Assembly (NCBI GenBank): GCA_041662485.1
Contig: JBAZSJ010000006.1
Span: 88,671 to 152,670 of the forward strand
From: Rariglobus sp041662485
GTDB taxonomy: Bacteria > Verrucomicrobiota > Verrucomicrobiia > Opitutales > Opitutaceae
DNA: 64,000 nt
Direction of reading: 5' to 3'
Below the pieces are notes generated by a model. It saw only the letters and a program-made list of their open reading frames with translations. It made no database searches and was not told the DNA's origin. The position numbers and the translations under genes are program-made. Below, piece after piece: positions 18,218 to 26,409 of the stretch. How positions within the stretch are numbered: the first letter of the stretch is position 1; the number at the start of each line of letters is the position of its first letter.

Positions 18218-18332
18218 GGCTTCACCACGCCTTCATATGAACGAGGAGTCCACGGTGTCACGAGTTAATAAATACAATAAACCATTTCGAATACCCCTGA
18301 TCACGACCGGTCCCCGCCGGCGGACAGGTTTT

Positions 18333-18359
18333 TCATCGGCAGTTTTTTCCGCTTCTTGA
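18333..18359 (-). promoter_or_regulatory. Possible sigma-28 promoter of the receiver gene
   Basis: On the minus strand TCAA (-35) is followed after 15 bases by GCCGATGA (-10), close to the FliA consensus TAAA-N15-GCCGATAA. It would give a leader of about 110 bases. One mismatch in the -35 and one in the -10; moderate support only. Confidence 0.35.
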
Positions 18360-18456
18360 GTCCGTCGGCGGAAAAATCGCCGGAAATCATCACCCTGGAT
18401 ATAAAACAAACTTTAAAACTTTCATTAACATATACTAACAAATCCAATTTTTCGTT

Positions 18457-18472
18457 TGGCAGCGGTATTGCT
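18457..18472 (+). promoter_or_regulatory. Putative sigma-54 promoter of the flhB operon
   Basis: TGGCAGC-GGTA-TTGCT is a near-consensus -24/-12 element with GG (18458-9) and GC (18470-1) correctly spaced. Predicted +1 is about 18483, only 7 bases before the flhB ATG at 18490. The upstream 100 bases are AT-rich, which could suit enhancer-binding-protein contact; no specific enhancer was identified. Confidence 0.7.
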
Positions 18473-18489
18473 TATCGAGGGTTTCACCC

Positions 18490-19611
18490 ATGTCCGATCA
18501 GGATAAAGACCAAAAAACGGAGGAACCCACCGGAAAGCACATCCAGGAGGCGCACGAACGCGGTGAGTTCGCCCGCACCCCCGAACTCGGCGTGGTTTTT
18601 TCGCTGGCCGCCGGTTTTGCCGCCCTGACGCTGGGAGCTTCCGGCGGAGCCCGTGAAGTGGCGGAATATTCGGCGGGGCTGTTCTCCCATCTGCACACGG
18701 TGCAGTTTCACGCGGGAGAGGTTCCGCTTCCGTTGATTCTCGCCGGACGGCTGACCGGCATCGTGCTGCTGCCGATCCTCGTGGCGACGGTCGTGGCCGC
18801 GCTGCTCTCCGGCGGCCTCCAAAGCGGCTTTGAGCTGACCACCGAGACCATCGGGATAAAATTCGAGAAGCTCAACCCCGTCGCCGGCTTTGGCCGGTTG
18901 TTTTCCCAACGCGTGCTGGTCCATGGCGCGGTCGATTTTTTCAAGATGGCGATCATCGGCGGCTGCCTGTGGGTCGCGATGCGCGAACTCCTCTCCGATC
19001 CGCTCTTCACCACTCCCGTCGAGGCGGCCTACCTGGGGGAGTTCATCCGCCGCGGCACCCTCGGACTGCTGTCCCGCCTCATCCTGATGCTCGGGGTGAT
19101 CGCCGCGATCAGCTACGCCTACGAGAAATACAAGACGCATCAGGAACTGATGATGACGCGCGAGGAGGTGAAGGAGGAGCACAAGCAGGCCGAGGGCAAC
19201 ACCAAGATGAAGATGGCCATCCGCCGCATGGCGCGCCGTCTCTCCCAGCGCCAGATGCTGCGCGCCGTCGCCACCGCCGACGTGGTCGTGACCAACCCCA
19301 CCCACTACGCCGTCGCCCTCAAATACGAGCGCGGCGTCGACTCCGCCCCGATCGTCCTCGCCAAGGGCGAAAACGCCCTCGCCCGCCGCATCAAGGCCCT
19401 CGCCGTCGAGCACGAGGTGCCGATGGTCGAAAACCGTCCTGTCGCCCGCATGCTCCACGCCAACGCCCGGGTGGGATCGCCCATCCCCTCGGAACTCTTC
19501 CAGGCGGTCGCCGGCATCCTCGCGTTCGTGTATCGAACCCACCGTTACTACTTTTACCGCCTGCCCGGCCGCCGGGCCGCGGCCGCCTCCGGAGAGGCCG
19601 TGCTGTCATGA
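18490..19611 (+). CDS. flhB: Flagellar export switch protein FlhB
   Basis: 373 aa. Starts DKDQKTEEPTGKHIQEAHERG (family opening, slightly abridged here), has four transmembrane helices over about 30-215, and carries the autocleavage motif NPTH (VVTNPTHYAVALKYERG, about residue 273). Cleavage lets FlhB switch export from rod/hook to filament substrates in response to FliK. First gene of its operon with a predicted near-leaderless sigma-54 transcript. Stop overlaps the flhA start. Confidence 0.97.
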   Translation: MSDQDKDQKTEEPTGKHIQEAHERGEFARTPELGVVFSLAAGFAALTLGASGGAREVAEYSAGLFSHLHTVQFHAGEVPLPLILAGRLTGIVLLPILVATVVAALLSGGLQSGFELTTETIGIKFEKLNPVAGFGRLFSQRVLVHGAVDFFKMAIIGGCLWVAMRELLSDPLFTTPVEAAYLGEFIRRGTLGLLSRLILMLGVIAAISYAYEKYKTHQELMMTREEVKEEHKQAEGNTKMKMAIRRMARRLSQRQMLRAVATADVVVTNPTHYAVALKYERGVDSAPIVLAKGENALARRIKALAVEHEVPMVENRPVARMLHANARVGSPIPSELFQAVAGILAFVYRTHRYYFYRLPGRRAAAASGEAVLS

Positions 19612-21773
19612 GCGCCGCCGCCGCAACCGTCATGCCCGCCCACGGACAGTCGCCGCTCTTCCAGCGGCGCGCCGACATGGTGTTCACCGTGGCCTTGTTC
19701 GCCACCGTGCTGCTGCTGATCATGCCGGTGCCCATGCTGCTGCTGGACTTCCTGCTGGCGATCAGCCTCGGGTTCTCGCTGCTCGTGCTGATGGTGGTCG
19801 TCTACGTGAAGGATCCCCCGGAGTTCTCCGGCTTCCCCACCATTCTGCTCGCGTTCACCCTTTTCCGGCTGGCGCTCAACATCTGCACCACCCGGCTGAT
19901 CCTGACCAAGGGCGAGGCCGGCAACGTCATCGAGTCGTTCGGCCACTTCGTCATCCAGGGCAACTACATCGTCGGTTTTGTGGTCTTCATCATCCTGGTG
20001 CTGATCAATTTTGTCGTCATCACCAAGGGCGCGGGCCGCATCGCCGAGGTCACCGCCCGCTTCACCCTCGACGCCCTGCCCGGCAAACAGATGGCCATCG
20101 ACGCCGAGCTCAACGCGGGCGTCATCGACGAGGTCACCGCCGGAGCCCGCCGCCTCAAGGTCCAAAAGGAGGCCGACTTCTACGGCGCGATGGACGGCGC
20201 CTCCAAGTTCGTGCGCGGCGAGGCCGTCGCGGGCATCCTCATCACCCTGGTCAACATCCTCGGCGGCTTCGGCATCGGCGTCCTCCAGATGGATCTCACC
20301 CTCTCCGAGGCGCTCCAAAAATTCACCCTTCTCTCGATCGGCGACGGCCTGGTCTCCCAAATCCCCGCCCTGATCGTCTCGGTGGCAGCCGGCGTGCTCG
20401 TCACCCGCGCCTCCGAAAACAGCAACCTCGGCGCCCAGATCGGCCGCCAGCTGCTCTCCTATCCCCGCGCGCTGCGGATCGTGGGCATCATGCTCGGCTG
20501 CTTCGGCCTCCTGCCCGGCATGCCGCTTCTGCCGTTCGGTCTGCTCGGCGGCCTCGCCTACTACGTGGGCCGCCAGTTTGGCCGCGGCATGCCCGACGAA
20601 TTCGCCGCTCCGGCCGCCGCGCCCGCGCCCGCCGCCGGCGCGACCGCCGCCTCCGGAACCGCGTCCGGCGCGACCGCCGCCGGCCACTCGTCCATCCCCG
20701 AGGAATTCCGCCGCGTGATCGACCTCGACGTCTTCGCCATCGAAGTCGGCTACGGCCTGCTCCCCATGGCCGATGTCTCCCGCGGCGGAGACCTGATCGG
20801 CCGCATCACCGGCGTCCGCAAGACCCTCGCACGAGAACGCGGCGTGATCGTCCCTCCCATCTCCGTCCGCGACAACCTCGAGCTCGAGTCCAACGACTAC
20901 CGTTTCCTTCTGCGCGGAAAAACCCTCGGCCGCGGTGTCGTTCACGCCGGCCGCTGGATGGCCATGAACGTCAGCGGCAGCCGCGTTCCCCTGCGCGGCA
21001 CGCCTTGCCGCGAACCGGTGTTCGGGCTCGACGCCGTCTGGATCGAGGAGAGCGAACGCAAGGTCGCCGAACTCAACGGCTACACCGTTGTCGACGCCGC
21101 CTCCGTCGTCATCACCCACCTCTCGGAAGTCCTCAAGACCTCCGCGCACCTGCTCCTCGGCCGTCAGGACGTGCAGACGCTCCTCGATCACGTGAAGACC
21201 TCGCACCCCGCCCTCGTCGCCGAGCTCCTGCCCGACCTCGTCAACCTCGGGATCATCCAGCGCGTGCTGCAAAACCTGCTCCGCGAGGGCGTGCCGGTGC
21301 TCGGGCTGCCGGTCATCCTCGAAGGCATCGCCGACTTCGCCTCGACGACCAAGAACCCCGACGACCTGAGCGAACTCGTGCGCCGCCGTCTCGGCCTGTA
21401 TTTTGTCGGTGAATATGAGGCCCGGCCCGGCGTGGTTCGCGCGCTCACGCTCGATCCGCGCCTGGAGCAGTCCCTCGCCGGCCGCGTGCATCGCACGCCC
21501 GGCGAAGTCGGCCTCGCTCTTGATCCGCTGCTCGGCCGCCATCTCATCGACCACCTCTCGCGCAACGTCGCCGCCCTCACCGAAAACGGCGCCCCCGCCG
21601 TGGTGGTGGTCGGCGCGGAGATCCGCCTGCCGCTGCGCCGCTTCCTCGAGCCCTCCTTCCCCCGCCTCGTCGTGCTCTCCTACCAGGAACTGCCCGCCGC
21701 CACCGAGGTGGAGAACGCCGGCATCATTCCGACTCCCGCCGGCATGAACATCCCCGTTCGCGCCGCCGCCTGA
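19608..21773 (+). CDS. flhA: Flagellar export gate protein FlhA
   Basis: 721 aa, full length. Eight transmembrane segments over about 20-330, with the FHIPEP-type loop region (VTARFTLDALPGKQMAIDAE, about 145-164), then a long cytoplasmic domain that binds chaperone-substrate complexes (LSEVLKTSAHLLLGRQDVQ, LVNLGIIQRVLQNLLREGV). An Ala/Gly/Thr-rich linker lies near 340-365. ATG 19608 is used because the longer upstream reading is shadow of flhB. Confidence 0.97.
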   Translation: MSAAAATVMPAHGQSPLFQRRADMVFTVALFATVLLLIMPVPMLLLDFLLAISLGFSLLVLMVVVYVKDPPEFSGFPTILLAFTLFRLALNICTTRLILTKGEAGNVIESFGHFVIQGNYIVGFVVFIILVLINFVVITKGAGRIAEVTARFTLDALPGKQMAIDAELNAGVIDEVTAGARRLKVQKEADFYGAMDGASKFVRGEAVAGILITLVNILGGFGIGVLQMDLTLSEALQKFTLLSIGDGLVSQIPALIVSVAAGVLVTRASENSNLGAQIGRQLLSYPRALRIVGIMLGCFGLLPGMPLLPFGLLGGLAYYVGRQFGRGMPDEFAAPAAAPAPAAGATAASGTASGATAAGHSSIPEEFRRVIDLDVFAIEVGYGLLPMADVSRGGDLIGRITGVRKTLARERGVIVPPISVRDNLELESNDYRFLLRGKTLGRGVVHAGRWMAMNVSGSRVPLRGTPCREPVFGLDAVWIEESERKVAELNGYTVVDAASVVITHLSEVLKTSAHLLLGRQDVQTLLDHVKTSHPALVAELLPDLVNLGIIQRVLQNLLREGVPVLGLPVILEGIADFASTTKNPDDLSELVRRRLGLYFVGEYEARPGVVRALTLDPRLEQSLAGRVHRTPGEVGLALDPLLGRHLIDHLSRNVAALTENGAPAVVVVGAEIRLPLRRFLEPSFPRLVVLSYQELPAATEVENAGIIPTPAGMNIPVRAAA

Positions 21774-21786
21774 ACCAACCCTTTCC

Positions 21787-22803
21787 ATGTCCGCCATCGC
21801 CACCCCAGAATCCGCCGCCCCGGGCACCTACCGCTTCGAGGTCGGTTCCGCCGCCGAAGCCGTGGAGGTTATCCGGGGCCGCCTCGGTCCCGAGGCCCGC
21901 GTGCTCTCGGTCAACGGCAGTCCGCGCCGGGGGCTCGGACGTTTCTTCGGCGCACCCCGCTTTGAAGTGGTCGCGGAACTGCCCCAGCCTCCGCCTCCGC
22001 CCGCACCGGAACCCGAGCCTGCCGGCCGCGCCCCGCTCGCCCTGACCGAAGGCGCGCGCCTGCCGTTCGTGTTGCGCAAAGCAGGTTTCCCCGAACGCCT
22101 GATCGGCCGCCTCGAGTCCTCCCCGGGCTGGTCGCGCGCGCTCGGACGTCCGTTGCACGAGGCGCTCGCCGATCTTTCCCGCGACCTGCGCGCCGCCGCC
22201 CGCCCGGCCAAACCGTTGCCCGACCGCATCGCGTTTCTCGGCGCCGCCGGCGTCGGACGGACCACCGCGCTGTGCAAATGGCTTTCGCACGAGGTGTTCA
22301 CCCGGGGCCGCATGGGCCGCGTGTGGCACGTGGAGTTTGAACGCCCCAACCCCGCGCCCGCGCTCGATGTTTTTTGCGAAGCCCTCGGCATCCCGGTGGA
22401 ACACTACGCGCCCGGCGGCGATCCCGTCGCCCCCGGCGAATTCCTTCTAGCCGATCTGCCCGGCCTGCCCGGCGCCGGTTCCCGCGAGGCCCGAGAGCTG
22501 ACCCGCTTCCTCGACCGCGAACACATCGCCGGACGCGTGCTCGTGCTCAACGCCGCCTACGACGCCGAGGCGCTCCGCTCCGCCTACGCGCGCGGTCGCG
22601 ATTTCGGAGCCACCCACCTCGTCTGCACCCACCTCGACGAGACGCCCCGCTGGGGCCGCCTCTGGGAATTTCTGCTCGAAGGCGAACTGTCGCCGCTGTT
22701 CCTCAGCACCGGCCCCGGACTCACCGGCGAACTCGACGCCGACGTGCTCGGCCTCCTGCTCGCGCGCACCCTGCCGCTGCGGGGAGAGGAGGACCGGTCA
22801 TGA
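21787..22803 (+). CDS. flhF: FlhF-like SRP-type GTPase with degenerate nucleotide motifs
   Basis: 338 aa, shorter than usual. N-terminus (YRFEVGSAAEAVEVIRGRLG ... GPEARVLSV) matches FlhF, followed by a Pro linker, an N-domain-like helical part and a G domain. Motifs depart from SRP GTPases: the P-loop is GAAGVGRTT (R158 replaces the invariant Lys), DTAGR is DLPGL (223-227), TKLDE is THLDE (281-285), and the DTYRxGA insertion motif is not visible. FlhF normally sets flagellar number and pole position. Placement directly after flhA supports the orthology; GTP hydrolysis looks compromised. Confidence 0.8.
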   Translation: MSAIATPESAAPGTYRFEVGSAAEAVEVIRGRLGPEARVLSVNGSPRRGLGRFFGAPRFEVVAELPQPPPPPAPEPEPAGRAPLALTEGARLPFVLRKAGFPERLIGRLESSPGWSRALGRPLHEALADLSRDLRAAARPAKPLPDRIAFLGAAGVGRTTALCKWLSHEVFTRGRMGRVWHVEFERPNPAPALDVFCEALGIPVEHYAPGGDPVAPGEFLLADLPGLPGAGSREARELTRFLDREHIAGRVLVLNAAYDAEALRSAYARGRDFGATHLVCTHLDETPRWGRLWEFLLEGELSPLFLSTGPGLTGELDADVLGLLLARTLPLRGEEDRS

Positions 22804-23144
22804 GATTCGCCTTCCTGATCTCCGGCATCCTCGGCTTCGCCCTCGTCGCGATCGCCGGATACAGCGCCGACCGCCAGTCCGACCTGGTGCTGCGCGACGC
22901 CGCCGTGGCCTGCCTCGTCACCGGGATCACCGGACGCTGGTTCTGGAGCGTGCTCGACCGCGCCTTCGCCGAGACCATGACCGCCCGCCGCGCCGCCGCC
23001 GATGCCGAAGCGGAAGCCCAGTCGGCCGCACCGGCCAAAGGCGCCCCCTCGACTCCTCCCGCCAAACCCCTCGCAAACCCTCCCGTCAAGATTCCGCCCG
23101 TCCGCCCCGCCTCCGCATCCGCGCCCGCCGGAGCCACTCGGTAA
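22800..23144 (+). CDS. Small membrane protein between flhF and fliA, function unknown
   Basis: 114 aa. Two hydrophobic stretches (about 3-19 and 33-52), then a basic and Pro/Ala/Lys-rich tail. ATGA overlap with flhF. The position is that of FlhG/FleN (the MinD-type partner of FlhF), but the sequence has no P-loop and is not a MinD homologue. No family recognised. It may be an accessory to flagellar placement or simply a linker gene in the operon. Confidence 0.65.
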   Translation: MRFAFLISGILGFALVAIAGYSADRQSDLVLRDAAVACLVTGITGRWFWSVLDRAFAETMTARRAAADAEAEAQSAAPAKGAPSTPPAKPLANPPVKIPPVRPASASAPAGATR

Positions 23145-23166
23145 CAAACCGTAACCCCCCATAGCC

Positions 23167-23982
23167 ATGAACCCTGATACTCTAGCCTGCCCCGTGTCGC
23201 CCGCGCCGACGACCGAACCCCAGGCCCACCCCGTGACGTCCTCTGCTTGGCGCGCCTACCAGTCCGCCGGCGGCACGGTGGACCAAAAGGAACTCCTCGA
23301 ACGCTACCTCCCGCTCGTCCGCAACGTCGTCGACCGCCTGAAACTCACCCTGCCGGCCCATGTGGACGCCGACGATCTCTACAGCGTGGGCGTGACCGGC
23401 CTGATCGCCGCGGTGAACCGCTTCAACCCCGAGCAGCAGCACACCTTCGCCGCCTACGCCACCACCCGCATCCGCGGCGCCGTGCTCGACGAATTGCGCC
23501 GGCTCGACTGGTTCCCCCGCCGCGCCCGCGCCAAGGCCCGCAAGATCAAGACCGCCATCGCCGAGCTCGAACAACGGCACGGCCGGCCTCCCACCGACGA
23601 AGAGATCCGCGCCCAGCTCGGCCTCTCCCACAAGGAATACGAACACTGGATGTTCGAGGTCCGCCCCATCAGCTTCATCGCCATCGACGACACCGGCGAG
23701 TCGGACGAAGGAGGCGGCAGCCGCCACGAAATCATCGCCGACGAACAGGCCGAACCCGTTCAAAACGTCCTCGAGCGCGAGGAGCTGGGCCAACTTGTCG
23801 CTCAAAAAATCCAGGAACTGCCCGATATCCAAAGACGTGTCCTTGCGATGTATTACCACGAAAACATGCGGTTGGCGGAAATCGCGGAGGTTTTCCACCT
23901 CACCGAATCCCGCATCTGCCAGATCCACTCCCGTGCGATCCTCGTGCTGCGCGCGCAGATCGAGGTCGCCCGCAATCGCTGA
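23167..23982 (+). CDS. fliA: RNA polymerase sigma factor FliA (sigma-28/WhiG type)
   Basis: 271 aa. Region 2: ERYLPLVRNVVDRLKLTLP and DDLYSVGVTGLIAAVNRFNP; RIRGAVLDELRRLDWFPR is the sigma-28 hallmark; region 4: LPDIQRRVLAMYYHENMRLA and the helix-turn-helix VFHLTESRICQIHSRAI. It directs late flagellar and chemotaxis genes; matching promoters are seen before fliC2, fliD and the flgM-like gene. An acidic/Gly loop (DTGESDEGGGSR) lies between regions 3 and 4. The first about 28 residues are not conserved. Confidence 0.95.
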   Translation: MNPDTLACPVSPAPTTEPQAHPVTSSAWRAYQSAGGTVDQKELLERYLPLVRNVVDRLKLTLPAHVDADDLYSVGVTGLIAAVNRFNPEQQHTFAAYATTRIRGAVLDELRRLDWFPRRARAKARKIKTAIAELEQRHGRPPTDEEIRAQLGLSHKEYEHWMFEVRPISFIAIDDTGESDEGGGSRHEIIADEQAEPVQNVLEREELGQLVAQKIQELPDIQRRVLAMYYHENMRLAEIAEVFHLTESRICQIHSRAILVLRAQIEVARNR

Positions 23983-23997
23983 GCGCACGCCACCACC

Positions 23998-24870
23998 ATG
24001 CTGATCATTGTCGGCGGCCTCATCGTTTTCTTTTCCATGCTCGGCGGGTTCATGCTCGCCGGCGGCAACCCGCTCGTGCTTCTGCACGTGTCGGAGTTCG
24101 TCGTGATCTTCGGCATGGCGATAGGCCTGCTCGTGATCGCCAGTCCCGTCCACATCCTCAAGGAGATCGTCGCCAAGATCAAACACGCGATGTTCGGCAA
24201 GGCGCTCAGTCGCGACCAATACGTCGATCTGATGAAGCTCCTCTACGAACTGTTCCTGCTCGGCCGCCGCAGCGGTCTCATCGCGCTTGAGGAACACGTC
24301 GCCAACCCCGCCCAAAGCACGATCTTCTCGCGCTATCCCGGGTTCCTCGCCCATCACATCCGCAAGGAATTTCTTCTCAACGCCCTCAAGCCCGTCATCG
24401 ACGGCCGCATCAAACCCGACCAGCTGGAGAACCTCATGAGCGCGGAGATCGACGCCAAGGAAGCCGAGGCCGAGCACCCCGTCCACCTCATCCAGCTCGT
24501 CGGCGATTCCATGCCCGGCATCGGCATCGTCGCCGCCGTGCTCGGCATCATCAACACCATGGCCGCCATCTCGGACGGCCCCGAGGTCGTCGGCGAACGC
24601 GTCGCCGCCGCGCTCACCGGCACCTTCCTCGGCATCTTCGCCGCCTACGGTTTCGTCAACCCCATGGCCGTGCGCATCAAGGCCAACGACGCCGCCGACA
24701 TCCAATACCTGCGCTGCATCATGATCTCGGTGTCCGGCTTCGCCAAGGGCCTCGCCCCCATCGTGGCCATCGAGGTCGCCCGGCGCTCTCTCGACCACGC
24801 GGTCCAACCCGACTCGGAGGAACTCGAAACCCTCCTCAAAGCCCTGCCGGTTCCCGGCAAGGCCTCCTGA
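23998..24870 (+). CDS. motA: Flagellar motor stator protein MotA
   Basis: 290 aa, typical. Four transmembrane helices (about 1-20, 30-50, 175-195, 205-225). MotA signatures are PGFLAHHIRKEFLLNALKP, DSMPGIGIVAAVLGIINTM and ALTGTFLGIFAAYGFVNPMA. Conducts ions with MotB to generate torque. 15 bases after fliA and followed by motB. Confidence 0.97.
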   Translation: MLIIVGGLIVFFSMLGGFMLAGGNPLVLLHVSEFVVIFGMAIGLLVIASPVHILKEIVAKIKHAMFGKALSRDQYVDLMKLLYELFLLGRRSGLIALEEHVANPAQSTIFSRYPGFLAHHIRKEFLLNALKPVIDGRIKPDQLENLMSAEIDAKEAEAEHPVHLIQLVGDSMPGIGIVAAVLGIINTMAAISDGPEVVGERVAAALTGTFLGIFAAYGFVNPMAVRIKANDAADIQYLRCIMISVSGFAKGLAPIVAIEVARRSLDHAVQPDSEELETLLKALPVPGKAS

Positions 24871-24894
24871 TCGCATCCCCGGGAAACCCTCGCC

Positions 24895-25788
24895 ATGGCC
24901 CGCAAAAAAGCAGCCGCGCATCACGGTGGCGCCTGGAAAGTCGCCTACGCCGACTTCGTCACCGCCATGATGGCCCTCTTCATGGTGCTCTGGATCAGCT
25001 CCCAGGACAAAGAGGTGCTCATCGCCACCTCCCGCTATTTCCAGACCCCGTTCAAGTCGCCCCTAGACGCGAAATCCGGCCTGCTCAACTTCGAGTCGAA
25101 CAAACCCGCCAGCAGCAGCGGCGGAGAGAAATCCGCCACCGATCCGGCCGGAGGCAAGTCCACCAAATCCCAGAACATCGACCTCCAGTTCCTGAACTCC
25201 GTCGCCAAGGACGTCTATCGCCTGCTCAACCTCGACGAGGCGCTCGCCGACAAGCCGATTGACGTGCAAGTCACCAGCGACGGCCTGCGCATCACCCTCT
25301 TCGACCGCGCCCACCAGCCGCTCTTTGAAGAACGCACCGCGAAGTTCACCCCATGGGGCAATTTCGTCATGCAAAGCCTCGCCTGGATGATCGACCGGAA
25401 TGATTTTCACGTCGTCATCGAAGGCCACACCCGCGCCGGCCTGAGCCTGCCCTCCCCCGACTACACCCCCTGGGAACTGTCCGCCGATCGCGCCAACGCC
25501 ACCCGGCGCTCCCTCACCCGCTACGCCGTCGCCGAGCGGCTCATCGAACGCGTCACCGGCTACGCCGACACCCGCCCCGTTCCCCTGACCGCCCCCGACT
25601 CCGAGTCCAACCAGCGCGTCACGCTCAGCCTCCGTCTCGGCGACGACCACGGCAAAAAACCCGCCAAGCCCGCCCGCCCCCTTCCCCCCGCCACAAAAAA
25701 CTCGCCGCCCGCAAAATTCACGGCGCCGTCGAACCGCCCCGCCCCTCCCCCCGCTGCGCCGCAAACCACGCCTCCTTCATCGCCATGA
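24895..25788 (+). CDS. motB: Flagellar motor stator protein MotB
   Basis: 297 aa. The opening GGAWKVAYADFVTAMMALFM contains the ion-binding Asp of the single membrane helix (VAYADFVTAMMALFMVLWI). The C-terminal OmpA-like peptidoglycan-binding domain covers about 140-250 (VVIEGHTRAG ... LSADRANATRRSL ... ERVTGYADTRPV). The last about 45 residues are a Pro/Lys-rich tail. A Ser/Gly/Lys-rich plug/linker spans about 58-85. Confidence 0.96.
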   Translation: MARKKAAAHHGGAWKVAYADFVTAMMALFMVLWISSQDKEVLIATSRYFQTPFKSPLDAKSGLLNFESNKPASSSGGEKSATDPAGGKSTKSQNIDLQFLNSVAKDVYRLLNLDEALADKPIDVQVTSDGLRITLFDRAHQPLFEERTAKFTPWGNFVMQSLAWMIDRNDFHVVIEGHTRAGLSLPSPDYTPWELSADRANATRRSLTRYAVAERLIERVTGYADTRPVPLTAPDSESNQRVTLSLRLGDDHGKKPAKPARPLPPATKNSPPAKFTAPSNRPAPPPAAPQTTPPSSP

Positions 25789-26015
25789 AACCTTTTCTGA
25801 CCGACCGGCCGCGCGTCGACGCCCCTTCCCGCCAGCTCGAATCCGCGACCGCCCCTTCCGTTTTCACGGCATCCGGCTCCGCCACCCCGCCGACACCGCA
25901 CGACGCCAACCAGATCGAATGCGTGCGCGAAGGCGACCGCATCACCCGTCTCGTCGTCACCTGCGCCTGCGGCGAACGCATCGAGATCGACTGCCTTTAC
26001 GCCGCCAACCGCTGA
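25785..26015 (+). CDS. Small CxC-containing protein after motB, function unknown
   Basis: 76 aa; ATGA overlap with motB, so probably translated. Residues 1-42 are disordered; residues 43-76 form a compact unit IECVREGDRITRLVVTCACG and ERIEIDCLYAANR, with a CxC pair plus two more Cys (four Cys in about 30 residues), suggestive of a metal-binding or disulfide knuckle. No family recognised. Last gene of the flhB operon. Confidence 0.6.
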   Translation: MKPFLTDRPRVDAPSRQLESATAPSVFTASGSATPPTPHDANQIECVREGDRITRLVVTCACGERIEIDCLYAANR

Positions 26016-26018
26016 GTA

Positions 26019-26153
26019 ATACCAAATGTCCTTTGGTTTTAGACTTTGTCGTGGCTCGTTGTAGGCCAGACCGCCGGTCTGGTCCTCCGAAAAGCCCGAT
26101 CAGTGATCGGGCCTACACCAGGCTGAAGTCCAAATCCTAAAGGCGATCGGTAT
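26019..26153. repeat. MITE-like element with terminal inverted repeats and GTAGGCC palindromes
   Basis: Imperfect terminal repeats of about 30 bases begin ATACC and contain CCTTT-GG-TTT-GACTT on both ends. The interior holds GTAGGCCAGACCGCC then GGTCTGG, and GCCCGATCAGTGATCGGGC then CTAC, an inverted pair related to the elements at 54278 and 63328. It could fold into a terminator-like structure after the motB operon. Confidence 0.65.
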
Positions 26154-26380
26154 AACCATGCCCGCGTCGGCGTTCGTCCGGCGTAGCGGCGAGCACCAGC
26201 GAGCCGGCGAACCTCCACTCGCTGGCGCTCGCGGCCACAATTCCAAGCCGAAGCAAGCTTTTGGGGCATGGGACCAATTGCGATTCGGCCGGCGGGGAAA
26301 AATCTGCCGGGCCCTGGACGATTATTCCACCACCCGACATAAAGAGACATATAATATTGTAATTTAACGAGTTACATAGT

Positions 26381-26396
26381 TGGCATCACCCCTGCT
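26381..26396 (+). promoter_or_regulatory. Putative sigma-54 promoter of the flgF operon
   Basis: TGGCATC-ACCC-CTGCT with GG (26382-3) and GC (26394-5) 12 bases apart. Predicted +1 is about 26407, three bases before the flgF ATG at 26410. An AT-rich tract lies upstream. Confidence 0.65.
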
Positions 26397-26409
26397 ATCT
26401 CTGAGGGGC

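Larger units (their letters stand above)
26016..26409. other. Intergenic region between the motB and flgF operons
   Basis: 394 bases without a convincing gene. The left third is the MITE-like element at 26019-26153. The middle (26156-26330) shows no recognisable feature beyond a weak stem agccggcg/cgccggct type. The right end (26335-26380) is AT-rich and leads into the sigma-54-like flgF promoter. Confidence 0.6.

Noticed and set aside
22800..23144. flhG/fleN assignment by position
   Set aside because: No Walker motif and far too short for a MinD-type ATPase.
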